A stretch of 64,000 bases of DNA from Lentimicrobiaceae bacterium (GCA_020636745.1 JACJXH010000002.1:124001-188000), one strand, 5' to 3'. Counted from the first letter of the stretch, positions 43,276-52,378 are shown. Program-made: numbers and translations. The notes: generated by a model from the sequence alone, not told the origin.

Positions 43276-43833
43276 ATGGAAAAAACCTGTAACTGGCCGG
43301 GCAACGACCCGTTGATGATAGAATACCACGATAAGGAGTGGGGTGTACCGGTTCATGATGACCGCAAACTGTTTGAGTTTCTTGTGCTCGATGCCTTTCA
43401 GGCAGGCCTGAGCTGGAAAACCATCCTGCATCGCCGCGAAGGTTTTCGGCGGGCTTTCGACAATTTTGACGCTACAAAAATTGCAGCCTACACCGATGAT
43501 GATTTTAACCGCCTGATGGCCGATTCCGGAATTATCCGCAACAGGGCGAAAATAAGGGGAACCATTAAAAATGCCAGGCTGTTTCTTGAAATTCAGCGTG
43601 AGTTTGGTAGTTTCGATGCCTACATCTGGCAGTTTACCGGTGGCAAAACCATCGTAAACCACTGGACCAATCTTAAACAACTGCCGGCCACCAGCCCTGA
43701 GTCAGATGCCATGGCTAAGGACATGAAAAAGCGGGGTTTCACCTTCTGTGGCAGCACCATCTGCTATGCCTTTATGCAGGCCGCCGGATTGGTGGATGAT
43801 CACCTGGAAGATTGTTTCAGAAAATGCTCTTGA
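43276..43833 (+). CDS. tag: DNA-3-methyladenine glycosylase I
   Basis: This 185-residue base-excision repair enzyme removes 3-methyladenine from DNA. All four zinc ligands of the Tag family are in place: C5 (CNWPG), H18 (EYHDKEWG), and H176 and C180 (DDHLEDC). The catalytic-pocket segments LDAFQAGLSWKTIL and RNRAKIRGTIKNAR are intact. Length matches E. coli Tag. It starts 16 bases after the repeat tract and appears monocistronic. Confidence 0.95.
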   Translation: MEKTCNWPGNDPLMIEYHDKEWGVPVHDDRKLFEFLVLDAFQAGLSWKTILHRREGFRRAFDNFDATKIAAYTDDDFNRLMADSGIIRNRAKIRGTIKNARLFLEIQREFGSFDAYIWQFTGGKTIVNHWTNLKQLPATSPESDAMAKDMKKRGFTFCGSTICYAFMQAAGLVDDHLEDCFRKCS

Positions 43834-44100
43834 TGCGGAAGGGATAACTTCCTGTGAAAAGGCTGATTAAAATCCAATGTTTATCTGACATTAGTGTTTT
43901 AAAATCTTATTTTTTGGATAATCGAAAGTCTTCAATTTCATTTCGTACAAAATGTGAAATTGAGTTGATAAGGATCGACTATTTACCAATTTTTTGCCTG
44001 ATATTTACAGGAAAATTTATTGTAATTTCCGGAAATAATCTGACACAGCGCAAAAACAAGCGCTAAATATTTGGTTTTCCCGCTACAATAGATAAACACT

Positions 44101-44108
44101 TACCTTTG
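44101..44108 (+). promoter_or_regulatory. -7 box abutting the YgiQ start codon
   Basis: TACCTTTG ends 4 bases before the ATG at 44113. A TTTG at 44070-44073 is 27 bases upstream, longer than usual. The geometry predicts a leaderless mRNA. Confidence 0.4.
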
Positions 44109-44112
44109 CAGG

Positions 44113-45963
44113 ATGAACATTCCTGAAAAACGACCCATAACCGATTGGTTGCCCGTTAGCCGCGAGGAACTCGACCGTCGAGGCTGGGACGAAGTTGACG
44201 TCATCATCGTTTCAGGCGATGCTTATGTTGATCATCCTTCATTTGGCCATGCTGTAATGGGTCGTTTAATAGAAAAAGAAGGTTTCAGGGTGGCTGTTTT
44301 ACCTCAGCCCAACTGGCGTGACGACCTGCGCGACTTCAAAAAACTTGGCAAGCCACGCCTTTTCTTTGGTGTAACTGCCGGTTGCATGGATTCCATGGTG
44401 AATCATTATACAGCCAACAAACGCCTGCGCTCTGACGATGCTTATACACCCGGTGGAATTGCAGGCTTCAGGCCGGATTATGCAAGTGTTGTTTATACTG
44501 GAATTTTAAAGAAACTATTTCCTGATGTGCCCGTAATTCTGGGTGGAATTGAAGCCTCCATGCGCCGTCTTACGCACTATGACTACTGGAGCGATAGTCT
44601 GAAACCTGACATCCTCACATGGAGTGGAGCTGATATGCTGGTGTTTGGAATGGGAGAAAAGGCTATTGTAGCACTTTTGCAGCGACTTGCAGCTGGCGAG
44701 CCCATTCACCAGATTCGTGACCTGGAGCAAACCGCCTTCAAAGTGCCGGCAGACGAGTTGTTACCTGAAATGCCAGGTGTTAATACCCTTGAACTTCCCT
44801 CGCATGTGCAGTGTAAGGCCGATAAAAAAGCCTTTGCCCGTCATTTCAGAATTTTTGAAGAGGAGTCGAACCGCTGGCAGGGAGCTCGCCTTATTGAGCC
44901 CAACGGCGATACGGTTACGGTGATAAATCCGGCCAATCCCCCGATGGAGGAAAAGGAAATTGATGCTGCATTCGATTTGCCTTACACCCGGCAACCCCAT
45001 CCTCGTTACAATAAACGGGGTCAGATTCCGGCTTTTGAGATGATCCGCAATTCTATCAATTTGCACCGCGGTTGCTTTGGTGGCTGTGCTTTTTGTGCTA
45101 TTTCTGCCCATCAGGGCAAATTTGTGGTAAGCCGTTCTGAGAAATCAATTATGAACGAAGTGAAACTGGTAGCATCAGAACCGGATTTCAAAGGCCACAT
45201 TACCGATATGGGCGGCCCTTCGGCCAATATGTATCTGATGAAAGGGATTGATACTGATAAATGTAAGAAATGCAAACGGGCTTCCTGTATCTTTCCGACC
45301 ATCTGCCGGAACCTGAATACCGACCACCGGCCAATGACTGCCCTTTATAAAAAAGCAATGCTGGTACAGGGGGTGAAAAGAATCACCATTGGCAGCGGAA
45401 TCCGTTACGATATGCTGGTGGGTCGCACTGAAGCTGAAAACAAAGCCAATGGTCTGGATGAATATCTGAAGCAGGTAATTACAAAGCATGTTTCGGGCAG
45501 GTTAAAGGTGGCTCCTGAACACAGTGCACAGAATGTACTTCAGATTATGCGGAAACCTCACTATCGTACTTTTATCGATTTCCAGAAACGTTTTGAGGAG
45601 ATCAATCGTCAAAATGGGCTGAAGCAGCAACTGATTCCTTATTTTATTTCAAGTCATCCGGGCAGCCGCCCCGAAGATATGGCCGAACTTGCCTGCGAAA
45701 CCATGCAACAGGGTTTCCGCCTGGAGCAGGTGCAGGATTTTACGCCTACGCCCATGACCCTGGCCACAGCCATTTATTATACGGGTATTGATCCATACAC
45801 GCAAAAACCTGTGTATGTGGCCAAAACAAAAGAAGACAAAGTTAATCAGCAGCGTTTCTTTTTCTGGTATAAAGCAGAGAATAAAAGATGGTTGTCAGAT
45901 ACCCTCCGAAAAATGGGCAGAAAAGATTTGCTGGATAAGTTTGGGAAAACGAAACGTTATTGA
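44113..45963 (+). CDS. YgiQ-family radical SAM protein
   Basis: This 616-residue protein belongs to the YgiQ family of unknown function. An N-terminal cobalamin-binding-like region (PITDWLPVSREELDRRGWDEVDVIIVSGDAYVDHPSF split by motif) is followed by a radical SAM core with C321, C325 and C328 (RGCFGGCAFCA). A cysteine-rich insertion, DKCKKCKRASC, may hold a second cluster. Family members are usually 600-740 residues, so this one is complete but near the short end. It is monocistronic. No substrate is known for the family. Confidence 0.9.
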   Translation: MNIPEKRPITDWLPVSREELDRRGWDEVDVIIVSGDAYVDHPSFGHAVMGRLIEKEGFRVAVLPQPNWRDDLRDFKKLGKPRLFFGVTAGCMDSMVNHYTANKRLRSDDAYTPGGIAGFRPDYASVVYTGILKKLFPDVPVILGGIEASMRRLTHYDYWSDSLKPDILTWSGADMLVFGMGEKAIVALLQRLAAGEPIHQIRDLEQTAFKVPADELLPEMPGVNTLELPSHVQCKADKKAFARHFRIFEEESNRWQGARLIEPNGDTVTVINPANPPMEEKEIDAAFDLPYTRQPHPRYNKRGQIPAFEMIRNSINLHRGCFGGCAFCAISAHQGKFVVSRSEKSIMNEVKLVASEPDFKGHITDMGGPSANMYLMKGIDTDKCKKCKRASCIFPTICRNLNTDHRPMTALYKKAMLVQGVKRITIGSGIRYDMLVGRTEAENKANGLDEYLKQVITKHVSGRLKVAPEHSAQNVLQIMRKPHYRTFIDFQKRFEEINRQNGLKQQLIPYFISSHPGSRPEDMAELACETMQQGFRLEQVQDFTPTPMTLATAIYYTGIDPYTQKPVYVAKTKEDKVNQQRFFFWYKAENKRWLSDTLRKMGRKDLLDKFGKTKRY

Positions 45964-46036
45964 TCTGTTTTAGGGGCTTAAAATTGTCCAAAAGCCTTAA
46001 TGGGAGGTCTGAAAAAGCGGCTGCAACGGAGATAAA

Positions 46037-46471
46037 TCAACTTTGCGGAATAACCAAAACAGGGCAGGAGCTCTGGCGCATGATGCCACTGCTTACACTT
46101 CCTATCAGTGTTCGGTAAACCAGTCCATGACTCTGCGAGCCCACAACAATGAGCTCGGCGTCAAACATTTTGGCCTCATGCAGAATGGTGCTTACTATCG
46201 GACCATGAATAATGGCAGAACGGGCATTTACCCCTTTGTTTTTCAGGTAGTGCACCATGGCCTTCAGGTCACGGTTTTCGCTTATCATTTCGTCGAGACA
46301 CGGATTACCTGCCGGTGGCTGCATCGGTGCATTTTCACTCAAAAATACTACGGGATAACATATATGCAATATATAAACTTCGCTGTTAAATGCGCTGGCA
46401 ATTTCGCCGGCCTTTTCAATAACATCTGTTGATAAATCAGAAAAATCTACCGGAACCAGAATTCGTTTCAT
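46037..46471 (-). CDS. Universal stress protein (UspA family)
   Basis: This 144-residue cytoplasmic protein has the UspA fold, beginning KRILVPVDFSDLS and ending with the ATP-binding loop VVGSQSHGLVYRTLIGSVS and the strand CPVLVIPQ. I chose the internal ATG at 46471; the frame extends to a TTG at 46504 that overlaps the promoter -7 box and adds residues absent from the family. It is convergent with the YgiQ gene. Usp proteins support survival under starvation or oxidative stress; the precise role is unknown. Confidence 0.9.
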   Translation of the reverse strand: MKRILVPVDFSDLSTDVIEKAGEIASAFNSEVYILHICYPVVFLSENAPMQPPAGNPCLDEMISENRDLKAMVHYLKNKGVNARSAIIHGPIVSTILHEAKMFDAELIVVGSQSHGLVYRTLIGSVSSGIMRQSSCPVLVIPQS

Positions 46472-46493
46472 GGGGTTATTGTTTTCATATTCA

Positions 46494-46525
46494 CAAATAT
46501 ACAATAATTAAAGGATGAATTCAAG
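46494..46525 (-). promoter_or_regulatory. Promoter of the universal stress protein gene
   Basis: The minus strand carries CTTG (rc of 46522-46525), a 20-base spacer and TATATTTG (rc of 46494-46501). Spacing and boxes fit the Bacteroidota consensus, giving a leader of about 20 bases to the ATG at 46471. Confidence 0.5.
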
Positions 46526-46871
46526 GGGAAAAAAATACAATGTTTCAGGCTTTAAGTTGGCTGGTTTGTCAAGCTATGTATAGCCAAAATCATCAGGCAG
46601 GAAGCCCTGTTGACTAAATTTATGGATGAAATTTCGGGAGGTATTCTTTAAACAACTGGGAAACAAACACCCATAGACCTCGGCAGACAATAACACATGG
46701 TCATATTGTATATACTACATGTGAAATGATTTTAAGATTATTATTTACTATCGGGCTTCCGATTTGAGGTTATTTATGGCCGGTTTATCAGATTAATGTC
46801 TGTCATTTTGAGCAGTTTAAGTTAGTGTAATCAGCATCTGTCAAGGGATTGACGATTTCTTTTGAAAACTG

Positions 46872-46900
46872 TTGGAGCTCTCAAATTATTTGTACTTTCG
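46872..46900 (+). promoter_or_regulatory. Candidate promoter of the lysine-fermentation cluster
   Basis: TTG at 46872-46874 is followed after 18 bases by TACTTTCG (46893-46900), one mismatch from TAnnTTTG. The leader to the ATG at 46936 would be about 30 bases. Confidence 0.35.
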
Positions 46901-46935
46901 CAACGTTTAATTCCCTACAAAAACTGTGTTTTAAG

Positions 46936-47583
46936 ATGAATAAGTTAATTGCTCTGGAAGAAGTTGTAGCCAAAATTAAAGATGGTTCAGTCATAATGGT
47001 TGGAGGCTTTATGGCCAGTGGAACTCCGCCACGGCTTATTGATGCACTGGTGAAGTCAAATGTAAAAGATCTGACAATTATTTGTAATGATACAGCATTC
47101 CCCGATCAGGGTGTGGGCCGCTTAATTGTTAACCGTCAGGTAAAGAAGGTGATAACCTCACACATAGGAACCAATCCTGCCACGCAGGCACAAATGAATG
47201 AAGGCACGCTGGAAGTGGAATTTGTACCTCAGGGTACGCTGGCCGAGCGGGTAAGGGCCGGTGGCGCCGGGCTGGGAGGTTTTCTTACACCAACTGGTTT
47301 AGGTACCATGGTGGCCGAAGGCAAGCAGGTACTCACTGTTGATGGCAAAGACTTTCTTCTTGAGAAGCCTTTGCGTGCAGATATAGCATTGATAGGCGCC
47401 AGCAAAGGCGACCACGAAGGAAACCTTATTTATAATGGAAACTCGCAAAACTTCAATCCGCTGATGGCAACTGCCACCGATTTGGTTATTGCTGAAGTTG
47501 AGAAACTTGTTGAAACCGGTAAAATCTGCATGGAGCATGTTCATACTCCCGGGATTTTTGTAGATTTTATTATCAATAATTAA
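46936..47583 (+). CDS. atoD: 3-oxoacid CoA-transferase subunit A (acetoacetate:butyrate type)
   Basis: This 215-residue alpha subunit of a family I CoA-transferase pairs with the beta subunit encoded at 56148. In lysine fermentation the enzyme moves CoA from butyryl-CoA to acetoacetate, releasing butyrate. Family segments are MVGGFMASGTPPRLIDAL, TAFPDQGVGRL, SHIGTNP and GGFLTPTGLGT. Starting at 46936 matches the usual length; the frame extends upstream to a TTG at 46849 through non-homologous sequence and the promoter. It is the first gene of the cluster, unusually far from its partner subunit. Confidence 0.88.
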   Translation: MNKLIALEEVVAKIKDGSVIMVGGFMASGTPPRLIDALVKSNVKDLTIICNDTAFPDQGVGRLIVNRQVKKVITSHIGTNPATQAQMNEGTLEVEFVPQGTLAERVRAGGAGLGGFLTPTGLGTMVAEGKQVLTVDGKDFLLEKPLRADIALIGASKGDHEGNLIYNGNSQNFNPLMATATDLVIAEVEKLVETGKICMEHVHTPGIFVDFIINN

Positions 47584-47600
47584 TAACGATATTCTAATTC

Positions 47601-47996
47601 ATGATGAAAGAACAGTCAATTATCAGAGTGCGCATGAGTTCGCACGATGCCCATTACGGAGGAAACCTGGTTGACGGAGCCAAGATGCTTCAATTATTTG
47701 GCGATGTAGCTACTGAATTACTTATACGAAACGATGGAGACGAAGGCCTTTTTAAGGCTTACGATAATGTTGAATTTATGGCTCCGGTTTTTGCGGGCGA
47801 TTATATTGAGGCCGTTGGTGAAATTACCCATATTGGCAATACTTCGCGCAAAATGAATTTTGAAGCCCGCAAAGTCATAGTCCCCCGTCCCGAAATTTCT
47901 GATTCGGCAGCCGATGTTCTTACAGAATATATTGTGGTTTGCAAAGCCAGCGGAACCTGTGTTGTTCCATTGAAAAATCAGCGCAAAAACCAATAA
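47601..47996 (+). CDS. kal: 3-aminobutyryl-CoA ammonia-lyase
   Basis: This 131-residue hot-dog-fold enzyme removes ammonia from L-3-aminobutyryl-CoA to give crotonyl-CoA, a late step of lysine fermentation. The assignment rests on length, on motifs such as RMSSHDAHYGGNLVDGAKML and EFMAPVFAGDYIEA, and on its position directly before kce. Hot-dog proteins are also thioesterases, so the genomic context is important. It lies 17 bases after the CoA-transferase subunit and 10 bases before kce, clearly in one transcription unit. Confidence 0.9.
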   Translation: MMKEQSIIRVRMSSHDAHYGGNLVDGAKMLQLFGDVATELLIRNDGDEGLFKAYDNVEFMAPVFAGDYIEAVGEITHIGNTSRKMNFEARKVIVPRPEISDSAADVLTEYIVVCKASGTCVVPLKNQRKNQ

Positions 47997-48006
47997 CCAT
48001 TGTCCT

Positions 48007-48831
48007 ATGGAAAAACTGATAATTACTGCCGCCATTTGTGGCGCTGAAGTGCTTAAAGAGCATAATCCTGCAGTCCCCTATACTGTTGAAGAAATTGTAC
48101 GTGAGGCCAAATCAGCCTATGAAGCAGGTGCAAGCATTATTCACCTGCATGTCCGCTGGGACGATGGAACACCAACCCAGGATAAAGGTCGTTTTAAAGA
48201 AATGATTGATGCGATTAAAGCTGAAATTCCTGATGTGATTATCCAGCCTTCAACCGGTGGAGCTGTTGGTATGAGCAATGATGAACGCCTGCAACCAACA
48301 GAATTAAAGCCCGAAATGGCCACACTCGACTGCGGAACGCTCAATTTTGGCGGCGATGAGGTATTTATGAATACTGAAAACACCATTAAATATTTTGGCG
48401 AGCGCATGATTCAGCTGGGTATAAAACCTGAACTTGAGGTTTTCGACAAAAGCATGATCGACATGGCTTTACGTCTTCATAAAAAAGGGTTTATTCAAAA
48501 ACCCATGCACTTCGATTTTGTAATGGGAGTAAATGGCGGAATATCAGGCGAACTACGTGACTTTGTTTTTTTGAGAGGCAGTATTCCTGATGATGCTACT
48601 TATACGGTGGCAGGTGTCGGACGCTTCGAATTTCCGCTGGCAATGGCTGCTATTATTGATGGCGGGCATGTGCGCGTCGGGTTCGAAGATAATGTGTACT
48701 TGTCGAAAGGAGTTCTCGCAAAATCAAATGGCGAACTGGTGGCTAAAGTAGTCAGAATGGCCACAGAAATGGGCCGCGAAATCGCCACTCCGGCCGATGC
48801 CCGCCGGATACTGGGTCTTGAGGCAAAATAA
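48007..48831 (+). CDS. kce: 3-keto-5-aminohexanoate cleavage enzyme
   Basis: This 274-residue TIM-barrel enzyme of the BKACE family condenses 3-keto-5-aminohexanoate with acetyl-CoA to yield acetoacetate and 3-aminobutyryl-CoA. The zinc ligands H46 and H48 (SIIHLHVR) fall at the same numbers as in characterised Kce, and the third ligand is E227 in RVGFEDN. Further motifs are QPSTGGAVG and MHFDFVMGVNGG. BKACE enzymes vary in substrate; the neighbouring kdd and kal make Kce the safe call. Confidence 0.94.
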   Translation: MEKLIITAAICGAEVLKEHNPAVPYTVEEIVREAKSAYEAGASIIHLHVRWDDGTPTQDKGRFKEMIDAIKAEIPDVIIQPSTGGAVGMSNDERLQPTELKPEMATLDCGTLNFGGDEVFMNTENTIKYFGERMIQLGIKPELEVFDKSMIDMALRLHKKGFIQKPMHFDFVMGVNGGISGELRDFVFLRGSIPDDATYTVAGVGRFEFPLAMAAIIDGGHVRVGFEDNVYLSKGVLAKSNGELVAKVVRMATEMGREIATPADARRILGLEAK

Positions 48832-48871
48832 TCAAAAATATACCAAACCAAAAACCAATAACCTACTACGC

Positions 48872-49912
48872 ATGAAAAAAGGAAGTAAATACGGTATTCA
48901 CCGTGTAATTGAACCAAAAGGAGTTCTACCTCAGCCAGCCAATAAGATTGATAACAACATGGATGAGATCTACGACAATGAGATCCTGATCGATGTCCTT
49001 ACATTAAATGTTGATTCTGCCAGTTTTACCCAAATTGAAGAACAAGCAGGTGGCGATGAGAAAAAAATTGCCGAAATTATGTTCGATATCGTTGCCAAAC
49101 AAGGCAAACATCGCAATCCGGTTACCGGATCAGGTGGTATGCTTTTAGGTATTGTTGAAAAAATAGGCTCTGCACTTGAAGGTAAAATTGATTTGAAAGT
49201 GGGCGATAAAATTGCCACACTGGTGTCATTGTCACTTACTCCGCTGCGTATCGATAAAATCAAAGAAATCCGTAAAGATGTTGACCAGGTTGACATTGAA
49301 GGGAAGGCAATCCTTTTCGAAAGCGGCATTTATGCAAAAATACCTGCCGATATGCCTGAGAAATTAGCCCTCTCAGCGCTGGATGTAGCTGGTGCTCCTG
49401 CTCAAACTGCCCGTTTGGTAAAACCAGGTGATACTGTACTGATTATTGGAGCAGGCGGAAAATCAGGAATGCTTTGCTGCTATGAAGCAAGAAAACGCGC
49501 CGGAGTTACCGGTAAAGTGATCGGACTCTGCCACGGCGAAAAAAGTGCCCAGCGCTTGCGCGATCTCGGCTTTTGCGACGAAGTGTTTACTGCTGATGCC
49601 ACTATTCCTGTTCCGGTTCTTGAAAAAATTGAAGAACTTACCAATGGACAGCTTTGCGACGTTACCATTAACAACGTAAACATTCCTGATACTGAAATGA
49701 CCAGCATCCTGTGTACCAAAGATACCGGAGTTGTTTATTTCTTCTCAATGGCTACCAGCTTTACAAAAGCCGCTTTGGGTGCCGAAGGTATTGGCAGTGA
49801 TGTTACCATGATAGTTGGCAATGGATATACCAAAGGACACGCCGAAATTACCCTGCAGTTGCTTCGCGAATGCGACGAACTCAGAAAGGTTTTTACTGAA
49901 CTTTACGCTTAA
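48872..49912 (+). CDS. kdd: L-erythro-3,5-diaminohexanoate dehydrogenase
   Basis: This 346-residue dehydrogenase oxidatively deaminates 3,5-diaminohexanoate to 3-keto-5-aminohexanoate, producing NAD(P)H. It has a GroES-like N-terminal part and a Rossmann domain with VLIIGAGGKSGMLC near residue 190. I chose the ATG at 48872, which gives the family start KKGSKYGIHRVIEP; an upstream in-frame start would overlap kce and add unrelated residues. It is 40 bases after kce. A large hairpin (49994-50041) separates it from kamA. Confidence 0.92.
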   Translation: MKKGSKYGIHRVIEPKGVLPQPANKIDNNMDEIYDNEILIDVLTLNVDSASFTQIEEQAGGDEKKIAEIMFDIVAKQGKHRNPVTGSGGMLLGIVEKIGSALEGKIDLKVGDKIATLVSLSLTPLRIDKIKEIRKDVDQVDIEGKAILFESGIYAKIPADMPEKLALSALDVAGAPAQTARLVKPGDTVLIIGAGGKSGMLCCYEARKRAGVTGKVIGLCHGEKSAQRLRDLGFCDEVFTADATIPVPVLEKIEELTNGQLCDVTINNVNIPDTEMTSILCTKDTGVVYFFSMATSFTKAALGAEGIGSDVTMIVGNGYTKGHAEITLQLLRECDELRKVFTELYA

Positions 49913-49993
49913 CTGACTCAATCTGAAAACATGGTCAACCATCAGTACTGACTGTGTTCAAATCTTTCAATCAGATAATTACTGACATATCAC

Positions 49994-50041
49994 ATTCTTC
50001 CAACCAACCCATTCTTTCGCGGATTGGGAGGTTGGAAGAAT
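49994..50041 (+). other. Perfect 12-bp hairpin between kdd and kamA
   Basis: ATTCTTCCAACC (49994-50005) pairs perfectly with GGTTGGAAGAAT (50030-50041), and CCCA/TGGG can pair inside the loop. It is not followed by a U-tract, so a classical terminator is unlikely. An mRNA-processing or stability element, or an attenuator, within the operon is a possibility. Confidence 0.7.
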
Positions 50042-50120
50042 CAAATGATTATAAATGAATAGTTTATAACAAACGCCTGAAGGCAATTAACAGCACTTCA
50101 GCAGAACTAAAAAATCTAGT

Positions 50121-51392
50121 ATGTCTATTAACAGAAGAAAAGAATTTTTTCCTGAGGCTACCGACGAACAATGGAACGATTGGAAGTGGCAGGTTAAAAA
50201 CAGAATTGAGACATTTGATCAACTCAAAAAATATATCAGTCTCACGCCTTCTGAAGAAGAAGGTGTAAAAAAATCGCTCGAGACACTGCGTATGGCTATA
50301 ACGCCGTATTATCTATCTCTGATTGACACCGATAACCCAAATTGCCCTATCCGCAAACAGGCTGTGCCATCAGGTGCTGAACTGCATCGCTCAGTGGCCG
50401 ATTTACTTGACCCTTTGCACGAAGATGGTGATTCACCGGTACCGGGGCTTACACACCGGTATCCCGACAGGGTTTTGTTCCTGATTACTGATATGTGCTC
50501 AATGTATTGCCGCCACTGCACCCGCAGGAGATTTGCCGGACAGAACGACCGCGAAACCCCTTCTGACAGAATACAGCAAGCTATTGATTACATTGCCCGT
50601 ACACCTCAGGTAAGAGATGTATTACTTTCGGGTGGCGATGCCCTTATGGTAAGCGACCGGATGCTTGAATCAATCATTCAGCGTTTGCGCGAAATTCCTC
50701 ATGTTGAAATCATCAGGATTGGTACCCGTGTGCCGGTAGTATGCCCACAGCGCATTACCGATGATTTGGTGAATATGCTTAAAAAATATCATCCTATCTG
50801 GGTTAACACACATTTTAACCACCCGAATGAAATTACTCCTGAATCTGCTGAAGCATGCAACAAGCTGGCCAATGTTGGTATTCCTTTGGGAAATCAATCG
50901 GTGCTGCTCAGAGGTGTGAACGATTGTGTGAACATCATGAAAAATCTTGTGCATGGATTGGTTAAAATCAGGGTTCGGCCATACTATATCTATCAATGCG
51001 ATCTTTCCATGGGTCTTGAGCATTTCAGAACACCTGTTTCAAAAGGTATTGAAATCATCGAAAACCTTCGCGGACATACATCAGGCTATGCAGTGCCAAC
51101 ATTTGTTGTAGATGCTCCTGGTGGTGGCGGTAAAATTCCGGTAATGCCTACTTACCTGATTTCTCAGGCTCCCGGCAAGGTTGTATTGCGCAATTTCGAA
51201 GGGGTGATTACGACCTATTCTGAACCGCAGGACTACAAAAGTGAATGCCATTGCCCCGATTGTGAAAAGGCTAAATACACTGAAGGTGTAGCTTCTCTGC
51301 TGATGGGCGATCAGTTGTCGCTTGAGCCGGAAGGCCTATCTCGTAAAATCAGAAACCTATCCGATCAATGCCTTTCACAGGTGACATTCTAA
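50121..51392 (+). CDS. kamA: L-lysine 2,3-aminomutase
   Basis: This 423-residue radical SAM and PLP enzyme converts L-lysine to L-beta-lysine, the first step of lysine fermentation. The 4Fe-4S motif is CSMYCRHC (C126, C130, C133). The PLP lysine is K338 (PGGGGKIP). D294 and D331 correspond to the two aspartates that bind the lysine side-chain amine in Clostridium KamA, which supports lysine rather than glutamate or arginine specificity. A C-terminal CHCPDC forms the zinc site at the dimer interface. The 3' end overlaps kamB by 25 bases, implying translational coupling. Confidence 0.96.
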   Translation: MSINRRKEFFPEATDEQWNDWKWQVKNRIETFDQLKKYISLTPSEEEGVKKSLETLRMAITPYYLSLIDTDNPNCPIRKQAVPSGAELHRSVADLLDPLHEDGDSPVPGLTHRYPDRVLFLITDMCSMYCRHCTRRRFAGQNDRETPSDRIQQAIDYIARTPQVRDVLLSGGDALMVSDRMLESIIQRLREIPHVEIIRIGTRVPVVCPQRITDDLVNMLKKYHPIWVNTHFNHPNEITPESAEACNKLANVGIPLGNQSVLLRGVNDCVNIMKNLVHGLVKIRVRPYYIYQCDLSMGLEHFRTPVSKGIEIIENLRGHTSGYAVPTFVVDAPGGGGKIPVMPTYLISQAPGKVVLRNFEGVITTYSEPQDYKSECHCPDCEKAKYTEGVASLLMGDQLSLEPEGLSRKIRNLSDQCLSQVTF

Positions 51393-52375
51393 AATATAAT
51401 AGTTTATCAATTGTCGGGCTTGAAAAGAATACTGGTAAGACCGAATGCCTGAACTATGTGCTGAAACGACTTCAACACTCAGGTAAACAGCTGGCGCTTA
51501 CTTCTATTGGAATTGACGGAGAAAGTATTGATCAGGTTACGTTTACACATAAACCTGAAATCGAACTTTTTGAAAACCTTATATTTGTTACCTCAGAGAA
51601 ACACTTCAGAGAAAAACTGATTGATGCTGAGATTCTTCATTTGAGTGACAGGCGTACCGCTTTGGGCAGATTGGTTACTGCACGGGCTAAAGGAAATGGG
51701 AAAGTTATTTTTTCAGGCCCTTCGGATAGTTTTTGGTTGCGCGAAACGATTGATGACCTCAAAACTTATGGTGTTGATACCACCATTGTGGATGGGGCGC
51801 TGTCAAGACTCAGCCTGGGCTCGCCGGCAGTTTCCGAAAGCATTATTCTTGCCACCGGTGCGGCCGTTTCAGCCAATATCAACTCTTTGGTACGCAAAAC
51901 CAGGTTTGTATATACACTTATTCAAATTGAAGCATTTCAATCACCGGTGAATGATCGGCTTCAATGTCTCGAAAATGGCATTTATGCAATTGATGACCAG
52001 TGGAATATCGTTGACCTCGGTATTCCATCGGTCTTTATGCTTGAAAAATTCCGCGATAAACTCCTTGGCAAAGGCAATACCTTGTTTGTTACAGGTGCTG
52101 TTAGCGATAGTTTACTCAATTTTTTGCGTGTGCAGAAAAACATAGAAGAAATTGTGCTGGTGGTGCGGGACTTCACCCGGATTTTTGTCAGTTCTGAGGC
52201 ATATGCTGCCTTCATCCGCAAAGGTGGCCGTATCAGGGTGCTGATGCGTACCAGGTTAATTGCAGTTTGTGTGAATCCTGTTTCACCCGAAGGTTATGTA
52301 CTCGACTCACACAAGTTGTGTGAGCAAATGTCGGAATCACTTGGAATTCCGGTTTATGATGTCAGAAAGATTTAA
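51368..52375 (+). CDS. kamB: KamB, predicted subunit of the lysine 5,6-aminomutase reactivase
   Basis: This 335-residue protein has an N-terminal Walker A motif, GLEKNTGKT (G17-T25), and a P-loop-like fold, but no assigned catalytic function. In lysine-fermentation clusters the gene occurs with kamC, and current family naming treats the pair as a reactivase for lysine 5,6-aminomutase, exchanging inactivated cobalamin for adenosylcobalamin. I know of no direct demonstration for this protein. It overlaps kamA by 25 bases and precedes kamC by 3 bases. Confidence 0.82.
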   Translation: MPFTGDILKYNSLSIVGLEKNTGKTECLNYVLKRLQHSGKQLALTSIGIDGESIDQVTFTHKPEIELFENLIFVTSEKHFREKLIDAEILHLSDRRTALGRLVTARAKGNGKVIFSGPSDSFWLRETIDDLKTYGVDTTIVDGALSRLSLGSPAVSESIILATGAAVSANINSLVRKTRFVYTLIQIEAFQSPVNDRLQCLENGIYAIDDQWNIVDLGIPSVFMLEKFRDKLLGKGNTLFVTGAVSDSLLNFLRVQKNIEEIVLVVRDFTRIFVSSEAYAAFIRKGGRIRVLMRTRLIAVCVNPVSPEGYVLDSHKLCEQMSESLGIPVYDVRKI

Positions 52376-52378
52376 AAA

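Larger units (their letters stand above)
46472..46935. other. 464-bp divergent regulatory region between the usp gene and the lysine cluster
   Basis: The region separates a minus-strand stress gene from the plus-strand lysine-fermentation genes. It holds a promoter for each direction (46494-46525 minus, 46872-46900 plus) and an inverted repeat CACATG (46694-46699)/CATGTG (46718-46723) with an 18-base spacer that could be an operator. No gene or riboswitch was recognised. Confidence 0.6.

Noticed and set aside
43854..44066. A 70-codon plus-strand open frame between tag and the YgiQ gene
   Set aside because: No family resemblance, no good ATG context, AT-rich composition, and it ends in the promoter region of the next gene.
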